DNA of 40,546 nt, taken from positions 1 through 40,546 of IMG/VR virus record IMGVR_UViG_3300025697_000053. One strand, written 5' to 3'. Shown piece by piece: positions 16,353 through 23,192 of the stretch. Within the stretch, counting starts at the first letter, position 1. Each line of letters opens with the position of its first letter. The position numbers and the translations under genes are program-made. This stretch comes from a virus. The notes under the pieces are model-generated. The model was not told the DNA's origin, did not search any database, and saw nothing but the letters and a program-made list of their open reading frames with translations.

Positions 16353-16361
16353 TATGTCCTC

Positions 16362-17177
16362 CTAATCGTCTACTTCTCCGAGCTTAGTGATATCCTGCAA
16401 ATCTTTCCACTTGGGGTTTTTGGGCGAGGGTTCCCACCGGACCTGCCAGTTGACGGGGTATTCCTCACCAACGTCACTAAGCAAAGCTTCGATTTCCTTG
16501 TTCTTCCCATACTTCTTGCTCAGGATGGCGACCACTACCCTCGCCGGTGCGTACAGCACAGGATACTCTAGCTTCGTGTTGGAGCTGAACATCTGGACCT
16601 GAGGCGCGGCCTTGGTCCCGGCGATTTGTATCTTAGCGATCAGTTGGTCTTGGGATTTGGCGTCGTTCTGTTCCGGTGCGGGCGCTTGCGCTTTGTCGGC
16701 GTCCCCACGCAGGGCTTGCCGAGCGTGTGCGCTAGAGCTAGGAAACTCTTCGCCATCCCACGGTTGTTCGGGTTTGGGCGCGCTGTTCCTGGTGGCTTGC
16801 TGTTGCTCCCACATAGCTTTCCGTTCCGCTTGGGTTGTCTCACCCTTCTTTGCTATGGTGCCACTTGTCGCGCCCTTCTTTGCCCCGGCGTCCCTTGTTT
16901 CAGCCCTGTCTGCTAGAACCTTCTGTGTCGCCTCAGCTCTCTCTCGCCGGGCCTCGGCTTTGGCAAGCCCAGGGGCGGTGTCGCTATACCTGGACACGAT
17001 GCCGTATTCTGCTCCATCGTCTCGCAGGAATTTCAACCCCTGCATGAGGCCAGCAAGATCGGTGAATGTCACACCCTCTCTCAGGGTGATATTCCACTCC
17101 AACCCCGTGTAGTAGTCGTAGATCTTTCCGAAGACCAATGCCGTGGCCTCCACGCGATCCTTCTTAGCTGCTGTCAT
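16362..17177 (-). CDS. Unknown protein between sigma factor and polymerase (271 aa)
   Basis: Residues 1-70 appear folded (Y-T-G-L-E-W-N-I-T-L-R-E-G and F-L-R-D-D-G-A-E-Y-G). Residues 70-165 are low-complexity, rich in Ala, Lys, Glu and Gln, and probably disordered. Residues 170-271 appear folded again (VLYAPARVVVAIL) and end with an acidic tail (LGEVDD). An acidic tail and a place beside the polymerase recall single-stranded DNA-binding or replication accessory proteins, but no fold is recognised. ATG 17177 overlaps the sigma stop (TGATG); a GTG one codon upstream is also possible. Confidence 0.65.
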   Translation of the reverse strand: MTAAKKDRVEATALVFGKIYDYYTGLEWNITLREGVTFTDLAGLMQGLKFLRDDGAEYGIVSRYSDTAPGLAKAEARRERAEATQKVLADRAETRDAGAKKGATSGTIAKKGETTQAERKAMWEQQQATRNSAPKPEQPWDGEEFPSSSAHARQALRGDADKAQAPAPEQNDAKSQDQLIAKIQIAGTKAAPQVQMFSSNTKLEYPVLYAPARVVVAILSKKYGKNKEIEALLSDVGEEYPVNWQVRWEPSPKNPKWKDLQDITKLGEVDD

Positions 17178-17743
17178 CACTCCTCCTCGGTTTTAATGGC
17201 GGCTAGTATCTTCTTTCTTCCTACAGCCCTAGCAAACCGGACTGTTCGAGCGCCAATGCCTAGATCTCCCGCTATCTCGCTTGACGTATGCCCGATCAGC
17301 GTGAGCTCCATCACTTCGGCTTGTCTGGGACTGAGGCAGCCCAAAGCCCACTCTCGCATATCAGACAAAACGGCTTCGTCCTCAGGCCCCAACACTGGGG
17401 CCGGGACCAAAGAAACGCTCGGCCTATCCCTACCATACCCATCTGTATTACTCTCGTGACAACGTAATGCCTCCCTCTTTCGGCGGTTGCCCTCTATATG
17501 CCGAGCTATGGTGAAGACCGCAGCTCTTACTTTCCCGCTTGCTGGATCTTCCATCAGCACTTCGCCCACTCGGCTTCCCCGTTCGATAAGTCTCCATATG
17601 CACAGCATTGTATCTTGTGCCACATCCTCAGCATCCTCAAGCTCACAGATCCCCGGCCTGTTCTTGCTCCTAACTATCTCATCCCACATAGCGTCCGAGA
17701 TAGCCTGTACTTGAAGCTCTACAACTCCTATCCCTCTTATCAT
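17177..17743 (-). CDS. ECF-like RNA polymerase sigma factor (188 aa)
   Basis: Region 2 is visible as DAEDVAQDTMLCIWR followed by F-T-I-A-R-H-I-E-G-N-R-R-K-R. Region 4 is a helix-turn-helix, CLSPRQAEVMELTLIG then SSEIAGDLGIGARTVR. Length and domain order are those of ECF (group 4) sigma factors; no anti-sigma gene is adjacent. It should redirect host RNA polymerase. The conserved RTACTCCG-N15-AGAAATGT motif lies right upstream, and more copies precede other phage units, so it probably controls them and itself. GGAG lies 6 bases before the ATG. Confidence 0.85.
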   Translation of the reverse strand: MIRGIGVVELQVQAISDAMWDEIVRSKNRPGICELEDAEDVAQDTMLCIWRLIERGSRVGEVLMEDPASGKVRAAVFTIARHIEGNRRKREALRCHESNTDGYGRDRPSVSLVPAPVLGPEDEAVLSDMREWALGCLSPRQAEVMELTLIGHTSSEIAGDLGIGARTVRFARAVGRKKILAAIKTEEE

Positions 17744-17761
17744 CGTCTGCTCCTATCCTCT

Positions 17762-17791
17762 ACATTTCTCGGCCAGGCGCTTCACGGAGTA
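17762..17791 (-). promoter_or_regulatory. Phage-type promoter upstream of the sigma gene
   Basis: TACTCCG (17785-17791) and AGAAATGT (17762-17769), minus strand, have a 15-nt spacer. GGATAG and the ribosome site GGAGCAGACG follow directly, so the 5' leader would be only about 10 nt. The position implies autoregulation of the sigma factor. Confidence 0.85.
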
Positions 17792-18030
17792 TTGCCCTTA
17801 CGCGATTGGCCGAAAATCTCCACTGCTCGCGAAAGCGCGGCCCTGAATCTGCTAGCGTTCATCATACCTTGGACGATCGACTCCGCAATGTAGAACTTTG
17901 GGCTGTTCTCCGCGTTGGCAACGAGCTTGATTTCAGCAAGCAAGGATTTTGCTTCCTCTGCGTCAAGCCGGCCCACCCACAAGACATCTGGGCAGCCAAT
18001 GGTCATGGAGTTGCTGTAGATCCCTTTCAT
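17782..18030 (-). CDS. Small unknown protein (82 aa)
   Basis: ATG 18030 overlaps the upstream stop by 4 bp (ATGA); a longer frame starts at 18057. The protein has a short beta-like N-terminus (P-D-V-L-W-V-G-R-L) and then helices. It has no recognised motif. Its 3' end overlaps the -35 part of the sigma promoter. Confidence 0.6.
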   Translation of the reverse strand: MKGIYSNSMTIGCPDVLWVGRLDAEEAKSLLAEIKLVANAENSPKFYIAESIVQGMMNASRFRAALSRAVEIFGQSRKGNTP

Positions 18031-18440
18031 GCTAGAGGTCCTATAACGTGGAGGCATTCTTCTCCGGAATGCCCGGTCGCCAGGTAGAACGCGTGTTTGC
18101 GGTAGGTAATCTTCGTGCCCAGGGGGAGAGCGTCATGCACAATGCTGGCGTCAACCGACTGCACAGTGTGGTCGGCGTCTTTGTTCTGACAGGCCATCAC
18201 CGACTGCCAAAGTCTGCGATAGAGGAAAGCTTTGACCGCTTCCCGCGGTGTAAAGATGCGACCCGTTGCTTGTGGCCTGTTTTCGTCTGTTGCCTGTTCC
18301 GTGTTGGCCAAACCTTGGAGCACCCGATGCATAGCGATAGCGTTATCCAGAGTTGATTCTAATTCCAGAGTCTTGTCTCTCTGTTCGGTCGCCCACATAG
18401 CTGTAGCCCACTCTTGTATTCGTCGCCTTCCTAGGTCCAT
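18027..18440 (-). CDS. Unknown protein overlapping the Nmad1 gene (137 aa)
   Basis: The start at 18440 is supported by AAGGAAGATCAAG. This gives a 98-bp overlap with the preceding gene in another frame. The N-terminal half is helical and the C-terminal half is beta-like (GTKITYRKHAFYLATG). No family is recognised. The long overlap suggests a moved start or stop in one of the two genes. Confidence 0.6.
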   Translation of the reverse strand: MDLGRRRIQEWATAMWATEQRDKTLELESTLDNAIAMHRVLQGLANTEQATDENRPQATGRIFTPREAVKAFLYRRLWQSVMACQNKDADHTVQSVDASIVHDALPLGTKITYRKHAFYLATGHSGEECLHVIGPLA

Positions 18441-18774
18441 CTTGATCTTCCTTTCTTTCTTTGGCTATCATCTGGTCTACGATGGTAGCTAACCCGTAAC
18501 CAGCTATGTCCAGCCAGGGGGATTCCGAGTCTTTCCAGCCGTCTTCGGTCTCCGTGTGGCCATGCTGGTTCGCCAATCTGAACAACTTGTCCAGCACTCT
18601 GATCATCGTGGCGATTTCGCCGTAAGCTGCAACGGGGATGCCCAGGGGGTAGAACAGCAAGAGAAACGCGCCCGTTGTTGCCAGGTTGTTACCGTAGGCT
18701 TGGCGCTTCTCTTTGAGTGTCTCGATAAGCTCTCCCCCGACCCGCTCGAAAGCTGCGAATTCCTGCTCAAACAC
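18343..18774 (-). CDS. Nmad1/DUF1599-like nucleotide-modification-associated protein (143 aa)
   Basis: K-R-Q-A-Y-G-N-N-L near residue 23, V-L-D-K-L-F-R-L-A-N near 60 and E-S-P-W-L-D-I-A-G-Y near 84 match the DUF1599 / nucleotide modification associated domain 1 family, a helical family related in style to MazG-like pyrophosphohydrolases. In phages it accompanies base-modification or nucleotide-pool genes. The last 35 residues after IAKERK lie beyond the domain and coincide with the overlap with the next gene. The start is GTG at 18774 and overlaps the upstream stop by 8 bp. Confidence 0.75.
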   Translation of the reverse strand: MFEQEFAAFERVGGELIETLKEKRQAYGNNLATTGAFLLLFYPLGIPVAAYGEIATMIRVLDKLFRLANQHGHTETEDGWKDSESPWLDIAGYGLATIVDQMIAKERKEDQDGPRKATNTRVGYSYVGDRTERQDSGIRINSG

Positions 18775-19213
18775 TCGGTTCTTTTCCCTCCCACAGTTCG
18801 ACTGTTATGGCGTATCCTTTGCCACTCTGACGACGACGAACGTAAAAACCGTAGGCTTTGTACCGAACCCACACCCCCACGGGGAAGATCCCCGTGGGGC
18901 CTATAGTGGCGACCATTTCTCGCCCCAACCGATCACAGTGTGCTTGACGAGAGACTTCCCCGCTAAGCCAAGCACCGTGGGCTTTCTTGTATTCGACATA
19001 GGCTCGCGGAGACTCCGTTTGTTCGGGCTTGACGGGGGCGATAAGTCTCCAGGCTTTCAAGTCCAGCAACAGCGAATGGCGGTCACGGTATAGAGCAAGG
19101 CATGCCTCACAAGCCTCTTCAATGAACAGCACGGCGTCTTCATCTTCAGCGTTCCAGGTGTCCTTCACGAGTTGATTCAGCTCTTCCTTTTGGTATTTTT
19201 GCGATAGTCTCAT
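18767..19213 (-). CDS. Unknown protein (148 aa)
   Basis: AGGAGGGGGCT precedes the ATG at 19213. The N-terminal half is acidic and helical (AEDEDAVLFIEEACEACLAL); the C-terminal half is beta-rich and basic (V-G-V-W-V-R-Y-K-A-Y-G-F-Y-V-R-R-R). I do not recognise the family. It is the first gene after the 28-bp palindrome. Confidence 0.65.
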   Translation of the reverse strand: MRLSQKYQKEELNQLVKDTWNAEDEDAVLFIEEACEACLALYRDRHSLLLDLKAWRLIAPVKPEQTESPRAYVEYKKAHGAWLSGEVSRQAHCDRLGREMVATIGPTGIFPVGVWVRYKAYGFYVRRRQSGKGYAITVELWEGKEPSV

Positions 19214-19277
19214 AGCCCCCTCCTCGATTGTGTTACTTGTAGGACTCTCCTACGCGTCTCTTTTTTGACTTCTATCC

Positions 19278-19305
19278 CTTGACTCCCGGGGCCCCGGGAG
19301 TCAAG
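19278..19305. repeat. Perfect 28-bp palindrome, no spacer
   Basis: CTTGACTCCCGGGG is followed at once by its exact reverse complement. The gap 19214-19358 also holds other TTGACT half-sites (19266 and, inverted, 19312-19317) and a second small hairpin, AGGCTT/AAGCCT, at about 19318-19336. No U-tract follows on the minus strand, so it is a poor intrinsic terminator. A dimeric-protein binding site or replication element is more likely. Confidence 0.75.
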
Positions 19306-19358
19306 AGGCAGCAGTCAAGGCTTCCCCGAAAAGCCTCTCAACCACCCAATCGGAGGAC

Positions 19359-20669
19359 TCATCCTCGTTCCCCTCTCTTGTACGTCTGGTATGCTTCCAG
19401 TTGTTCGCTGTATCCTCTACGGCTTTCGTACATCACCGGTTCGTTCTCCCAGGCTTTCTCACCGACTGGCACTGCTGGCATTTCCACTTTCACCATCAGC
19501 ATTCGCTCGTGAGCCTCGTTGTAGAGCTCGCTCAGCTCTTTGGCTTCATCTTCGATTCTCTCGGCCAGCTCGTCCATGGCTTCCTCGATGCGGGAGTGGA
19601 GCTCGTTGATTCGATCCAACATCTTTTCGCCCAGGACATCAGCTCGCTTGTCGCTCAGCATGGCTTCCAGATCGTTGCGGGCTTCCCGACTCTTTTGCTG
19701 GATGTTCTCGTCGTAGTATCGTCGGATTGCGGTCTCGATCAACCGCTTGAGCTCTCCGGGGTGCAAGGCTTCGAGTGCGTCCAGCTCAACAGCCCCGCCG
19801 CCATGGGTATCCTCAAACCTCGTTCGTCGCATCTCCGTCTCTTTGATTGGTGTTCGGGGGAGATTGTATTCCCGAACCTGATCGCCGTTCAGCATGAGCG
19901 GTTCGAGTCGGATGTCGTGGCCTTCCTCGTCCCGTACCAGGTATTCGATCTTTCGGGCTACGCTCACTGGCATGCCGTATCCGGCGGGGTCAAAGTCGGC
20001 GATGTAGAAGATCCGAACCGGGCGGTCGGCTTTTCTTATCCGCTCAACGAGCATGACAACGGCGGTTATGCTCAGCTCTCCCAGCCCTGAGACCAGGTTC
20101 ACACCATAGTGTCTGCAGAGCGGCTTGATGACGTCGTGCATCGTGCTCTTTTCGGTCCAAACCTCGATGTGGTACGGCTGGAGGTTCTTGTCGTAGCCTC
20201 GCGCTACAAAATCGGGGGGTTCTGTGAGCGTTGGCATCTCCAGTCTGAAATCGTCTCCCTGGACGTAGTACTCGGGGTCGCTTCCCCATGCGTACGATGT
20301 GTTGACGATTGGCGGGGGGTTTCGCCGGTCTTCGAACAACGAATGGTCAACGTATCCGAGGTAACGAGCAACCTTTGCGGCTTGAACCAGGTAAAGCCAG
20401 GCTTGCTTTGTGTTCTCGTACGGAGTACCATCTGGTCGCTGGGCTTTGGGGCTTTGTGACACCAACTGGTAGTGCATGCGTCGGATGTGGATGCCGTCTG
20501 TGTAGCCGAATTCTTTCCACCACTTTGCGAACCATTCGGCTTTCTCGACGTCTCCGGGGCTTCCGGCCATGAATGGGTCGTTCTTCACGGCTAGGGCTGA
20601 CAGGTCGCTAAGCTTCAGCCCTTTGTCTTTCGCCAATAGCTTCATGTCTTCTCGAAATGCTGTCGTCAT
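19359..20669 (-). CDS. Toprim-domain protein resembling topoisomerase VI A / Spo11 core (436 aa)
   Basis: The start at 20669 follows GAGGAGGGACTACG. Residues 60-110 look like a winged helix (I-R-R-M-H-Y-Q-L-V). A Toprim-like core follows: V-W-T-E-K-S-T-M (Glu), V-S-G-L-G-E-L-S and F-Y-I-A-D-F-D-P-A-G-Y-G (D-x-D), the order seen in Topo VI-A/Spo11-like proteins. The catalytic Tyr of the winged-helix part cannot be assigned with certainty. A long C-terminal charged coiled coil (about 310-410) is added. No Topo VI-B-like ATPase gene is visible. It may cut or bind DNA during replication or packaging. Confidence 0.65.
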   Translation of the reverse strand: MTTAFREDMKLLAKDKGLKLSDLSALAVKNDPFMAGSPGDVEKAEWFAKWWKEFGYTDGIHIRRMHYQLVSQSPKAQRPDGTPYENTKQAWLYLVQAAKVARYLGYVDHSLFEDRRNPPPIVNTSYAWGSDPEYYVQGDDFRLEMPTLTEPPDFVARGYDKNLQPYHIEVWTEKSTMHDVIKPLCRHYGVNLVSGLGELSITAVVMLVERIRKADRPVRIFYIADFDPAGYGMPVSVARKIEYLVRDEEGHDIRLEPLMLNGDQVREYNLPRTPIKETEMRRTRFEDTHGGGAVELDALEALHPGELKRLIETAIRRYYDENIQQKSREARNDLEAMLSDKRADVLGEKMLDRINELHSRIEEAMDELAERIEDEAKELSELYNEAHERMLMVKVEMPAVPVGEKAWENEPVMYESRRGYSEQLEAYQTYKRGERG

Positions 20670-20949
20670 CGTAGTCCCTCCTCGGGGTGTGTGCTTGAGC
20701 GTTTGCGAGAGCGGGTGTTGCTCTCTTCGGGGAATGCTCAACTCGCTGACCGCTCTTGACGGGCAACAAGCTGGTCGTTCCTTGTTGGACTTCTCTTTCT
20801 ATTGCAGGAGTCGGGCCTTCTCTTTTTCCTCGCCTCACTCCGTTTAGCCTGTCTGTCTGCTGTTTGCTTTTCTTTCGGTGTCTCCCCCTTTCTATATCAA
20901 TTATAACACATCCGGAGCTCTCTTGCTATGACACGGGTCATGACACCCG
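20670..20949 (-). other. Intergenic leader with repeated promoter module 1
   Basis: This 280-bp gap holds the extended -10 promoter at 20900-20908 and two TGACAC sites upstream of it (20929 and 20941). A leader of about 200 nt to the Toprim gene follows. The leader has no open reading frame I can support and no recognisable riboswitch; its last part contains the strong ribosome site of the Toprim gene. Confidence 0.6.
20900..20908 (-). promoter_or_regulatory. Extended -10 promoter, module 1
   Basis: Minus strand reads TGTTATAAT within TGTGTTATAATTGATATAGA, a perfect extended -10 for a housekeeping sigma factor. The same 20 bases occur at modules 2 and 3. No good -35 is seen. Two TGACAC(S)(S)G sites lie 20-40 bp upstream. 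Confidence 0.75.
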
Positions 20950-21117
20950 CTATTCCCAAAGCTCCGGGGTGTGTTCCCCCATCTCGGCTTCCAGCTCCGC
21001 CATCGTCTTAAATTCTGCTAACCAATCGGTGAACGACTGCGAACCATCACTTCTCTTTTCATGCCAGTACCATCGTGCTCTGGTCCACTCCCATTTGGTC
21101 AATTCTTTATTCTCCAT
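20950..21117 (-). CDS. Small unknown protein (55 aa)
   Basis: The start at 21117 is chosen for GAGGAGGGAGAAG upstream; a longer open frame to 21273 lies inside the preceding gene. It is Trp-rich and charged (TKWEWTRARWYWHEKR) with an acidic C-terminus. It overlaps the preceding stop by 11 bp. Function unknown. Confidence 0.6.
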   Translation of the reverse strand: MENKELTKWEWTRARWYWHEKRSDGSQSFTDWLAEFKTMAELEAEMGEHTPELWE

Positions 21118-21400
21118 CTTCTCCCTCCTCGGAGCTGACAACCACAAAGGGTGAGTCGTCTGGTAGTTGGCGTCGGCGTAGAATATCCCCGAATTCGCAG
21201 AAATGAAAAACCGAGGACACCAACCGAAAGTCGCCTTGTCGCCCTGACGCTTTTTCATCTTGAGCGGCTTCATGGTCGGTGAAAACCTTAATGTTCCCTT
21301 GTTCGTCTCTCACAAAGCCGGTTTTGTACCCGGACTTTCGGGACGAATCTCTGTCATTGTATACCACCCAGCAGAGTTTCCACCCGTTCAGTTTAGGCAT
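21107..21400 (-). CDS. Small unknown protein (97 aa)
   Basis: It begins WKLCWVVYNDRDSSRKSGYK, a beta-like N-terminus, and ends with an acidic tail (SSEEGEDGE). It overlaps the preceding gene by 8 bp. No family recognised; it is in the early-looking block behind promoter module 2. Confidence 0.6.
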   Translation of the reverse strand: MPKLNGWKLCWVVYNDRDSSRKSGYKTGFVRDEQGNIKVFTDHEAAQDEKASGRQGDFRLVSSVFHFCEFGDILRRRQLPDDSPFVVVSSEEGEDGE

Positions 21401-21671
21401 CTTGCTGTGTTCCTTGCAATCCGTGCTCAGACAGGACCCGACCCAACCGCTCTTGCAGACCCTCGCAGCGGGACACCACCGTGTCTTGCACCCTGCCAGT
21501 CTTCAATGCGGCAAAGCGGAGCAAGCGGTCGATGCCATCTTGGACCTCGACACTGCGAGACTCAACGTAGCATGCCCACGCGTGGTTTCTTCGGTCCACT
21601 CTTTCCAGGTGCACCAGCAGGATTTCGGGGTCTTGCAGTGGGTTTACATCCATGATTCGTGACGTGTTCAT
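21393..21671 (-). CDS. Small unknown protein (92 aa), first gene behind promoter module 2
   Basis: ATG 21671 follows GAGGAGAGCTGAA. The protein is mixed alpha/beta with V-E-V-Q-D-G-I-D-R-L-L and a hydrophilic C-terminus. No motif is recognised. Its leader carries the GGGGGA/TCCCCC hairpin of the repeated module. Confidence 0.6.
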   Translation of the reverse strand: MNTSRIMDVNPLQDPEILLVHLERVDRRNHAWACYVESRSVEVQDGIDRLLRFAALKTGRVQDTVVSRCEGLQERLGRVLSEHGLQGTQQDA

Positions 21672-21675
21672 TTCA

Positions 21676-21734
21676 GCTCTCCTCTTTCTGTGTGTTTGGG
21701 GGAATCTCCCCCTCTTCTATATCAATTATAACAC
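21676..21734 (-). repeat. 59-bp promoter-leader repeat, module 2
   Basis: Positions 21676-21734 and 22646-22704 are the same 59 bases except for one substitution. The unit contains an extended -10 promoter, a leader hairpin (GGGGGA-ATC-TCCCCC, 21698-21712) and the ribosome site GAGGAGAGC. It works as a portable promoter and leader. Confidence 0.85.
21725..21733 (-). promoter_or_regulatory. Extended -10 promoter, module 2
   Basis: TGTTATAAT on the minus strand, identical in context to modules 1 and 3. It would transcribe the genes from 21671 downward. Confidence 0.75.
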
Positions 21735-21752
21735 ATCCGGAACAATCGTGCT

Positions 21753-21796
21753 TGACACGGGCCTGACACCCGCCTGACACCCGTCTGATTACCTGA
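21753..21796 (-). promoter_or_regulatory. 11-bp direct-repeat operator upstream of module 2
   Basis: TGACAC begins at 21753, 21764 and 21775, each in an 11-bp unit TGACAC(S)(S)G(Y)C, and a degenerate fourth unit starts at 21786. The helical period and the place just upstream of the -10 suggest cooperative regulator binding. Similar TGACAC sites flank module 1. Confidence 0.7.
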
Positions 21797-21802
21797 CAGC
21801 TG

Positions 21803-22030
21803 TCATCGGGGCCCCTCTTGGCTTCCATTCGTTCCAATCGCCTCGTCGATTATGTTGCCCAGCTCGCGATAGCTGTCGTATGCTCTGGCGGCCGCTCGAC
21901 CTTTGGCTTCGGGAAGTTGCTTTTCTTCCAGGTCTGCCAGCTCTTCGAGTGCTGCGATCAAGTCCCAGGTCTGTGCCTCTGCTCGGTTGGTGATCCGCTT
22001 TGCTCTGATTTCCCTTGCTGTTGCTTTCAT
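21803..22030 (-). CDS. Small helical protein of unknown function (75 aa)
   Basis: ATG 22030 follows GAGGAGAGCGAAGCC. The protein is helical and charged (LIAALEELADLEEKQLPEAK). No motif recognised. The leader resembles those of the neighbours, suggesting that the ribosome site was duplicated with the modules. Confidence 0.6.
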   Translation of the reverse strand: MKATAREIRAKRITNRAEAQTWDLIAALEELADLEEKQLPEAKGRAAARAYDSYRELGNIIDEAIGTNGSQEGPR

Positions 22031-22063
22031 CGGCTTCGCTCTCCTCAGGGTGGTGTTCAGATT

Positions 22064-22291
22064 TCAGTCTAGAAATTGGCCGGCCTGTTCGAGGAGCCTG
22101 CCCAATTCCGAATGGTGGCGGCTAGCTTCCGTTATCAATCGTTTGGCTTCGGCCATGTCGCCTATGTCAGCGAGTATTCCGGCGTCGAACAGGGCGGCGG
22201 TCAGGTGTCGATTTTCAACCGCGGCCATTTCTACGACCATCTCAACCTGTGCCTTGCGGCCCTTGTAGCTCTCCTCTGCTATTGCGCGCAT
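22064..22291 (-). CDS. Small helical protein of unknown function (75 aa)
   Basis: It is Ala-, Glu- and Met-rich and entirely helical by appearance. It overlaps the preceding gene by 13 bp; GGAAG lies 7 bases before the start. Length and composition resemble the gene at 21803-22030, so the two may be distant paralogues. Function unknown. Confidence 0.6.
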   Translation of the reverse strand: MRAIAEESYKGRKAQVEMVVEMAAVENRHLTAALFDAGILADIGDMAEAKRLITEASRHHSELGRLLEQAGQFLD

Positions 22292-22638
22292 ATTTGCACT
22301 TCCAGCTTGCTGTTGCTTCCCGTCACCCGCAATTGTTCCTTCGCAAAGACGTCGACGACATGCTTGACGGTGGTGTAAAGCTCACTCCAGATCTCTTCCG
22401 TGCAGGCTTCGGCGCAAGCGCAAACCAACCCATCCGTTGCCGCTTCTGCTATGGCCAGCGGGGAGTATCTCACGGCTTCTCTAACCATCTCGGTCACCAT
22501 TTCGGACAGCTCAGCCGCGATTGCCTCGCTTACTGGATTCCCCGCATCGGGGCAGTTCACTTCGGCTTCGCGGACCATCAGCTCGGTGACAGCTTCGAAA
22601 GTCCTGACGTTTCTCTCGTCCTTCGGTATCCCATCCAT
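22279..22638 (-). CDS. Unknown helical protein (119 aa), first gene behind promoter module 3
   Basis: ATG 22638 follows GAGGAGAGCGAAGCC. It is acidic and helical, with a Cys cluster in LVCACAEACTEE near residue 71. No family recognised. It is the first gene after the most elaborate operator region of the window. Confidence 0.6.
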   Translation of the reverse strand: MDGIPKDERNVRTFEAVTELMVREAEVNCPDAGNPVSEAIAAELSEMVTEMVREAVRYSPLAIAEAATDGLVCACAEACTEEIWSELYTTVKHVVDVFAKEQLRVTGSNSKLEVQICAQ

Positions 22639-22645
22639 TGGCTTC

Positions 22646-22704
22646 GCTCTCCTCTTTCTGTGTGTTTGGGGGGATCTCCCCCTCTTCTATATCAATTATA
22701 ACAC
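22646..22704 (-). repeat. 59-bp promoter-leader repeat, module 3
   Basis: Copy of the 21676-21734 unit with one substitution; leader hairpin GGGGG/CCCCC near 22668-22682. Confidence 0.85.
22695..22703 (-). promoter_or_regulatory. Extended -10 promoter, module 3
   Basis: TGTTATAAT on the minus strand. A perfect inverted repeat, ACACGGGG-ATA-CCCCGTGT (22703-22721), abuts its upstream edge, where a repressor would block polymerase. Confidence 0.75.
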
Positions 22705-22721
22705 ACGGGGATACCCCGTGT
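22703..22721. promoter_or_regulatory. 19-bp inverted-repeat operator
   Basis: Two perfect 8-bp arms (ACACGGGG and CCCCGTGT) around ATA, next to the module 3 -10. It shares ACACGGG with the TGACAC sites at module 1. Confidence 0.7.
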
Positions 22722-22736
22722 AAGTTGTCGTCTGAC

Positions 22737-22802
22737 CCAAATCTTTTGGTAGTCCCGCCGATCGTCTTCGGTCTTGACCGAGTGTCTTTGGTCATAACCA
22801 AA
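22737..22802. promoter_or_regulatory. Three phased inverted repeats upstream of module 3
   Basis: CCAAA-TCT-TTTGG (22737-22749), TCGGTC-TT-GACCGA (22768-22781) and TTTGGT-CATA-ACCAAA (22787-22802). Centres are about 31.5 and 20 bp apart, close to whole helical turns. They share a (T/C)GGT(C/T) half-site, as expected for one dimeric regulator. The gap 22639-22881 holds no gene. Confidence 0.65.
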
Positions 22803-22881
22803 TGCTTTTCAGGTTAAGCTATCCCCGGATAACCGAGGGCGGACGTACGGCCACCAGACCTGGTGTTGGTCGAGGATCTCC

Positions 22882-23190
22882 TCACGACGTTCCTGCAAGC
22901 GGGTGTTCTCCCATTTTCGTTTGGCCGAGCACCTGCTCGCGGTACTCACGCAAGATGGCGGATGCTCGTGCTTTGAACAGCGGAGATGTTTCCCAGTTGT
23001 CATCCGGCCAACGCGGGTGGGCTTCGTCTCGTATCTGACGCCAATCATTACGGTTGAGGTCGTTGAAGGAACCAACCCCCCGGCACAGAAGATGAGAGAC
23101 CAGGAAAAGCCGCTCATCGCGGGATTCGACCCCACACGCTTTTGCTAACAGAATGAGAGCAAGCTTCTGTCCTTTGGTAATTTCTTGCAT
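22882..23190 (-). CDS. Unknown protein (102 aa)
   Basis: GGGGAGATAACG precedes the ATG at 23190. It begins EITKGQKLALILLAKACGVE, looks helical, has W-R-Q-I-R-D-E-A-H and a basic middle. A nucleic-acid-binding role is possible but no domain is recognised. It overlaps the short upstream ORF only at its leader. Confidence 0.6.
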   Translation of the reverse strand: MQEITKGQKLALILLAKACGVESRDERLFLVSHLLCRGVGSFNDLNRNDWRQIRDEAHPRWPDDNWETSPLFKARASAILREYREQVLGQTKMGEHPLAGTS

Positions 23191-23192
23191 CG

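Noticed and set aside
19278-19305. 28-bp palindrome as an intrinsic terminator
   Set aside because: No U-tract follows on the minus strand; A-rich sequence follows instead, and the stem has no loop.
20396-20427. CGGAGTA on the plus strand as an eighth minus-strand promoter
   Set aside because: The -10 position shows no ACATTTCT-like sequence, and it is inside the Toprim gene.
21260-21662. Plus-strand ORFs of 127-131 codons
   Set aside because: They run opposite to well-packed minus-strand genes with good ribosome sites and have no such site themselves.
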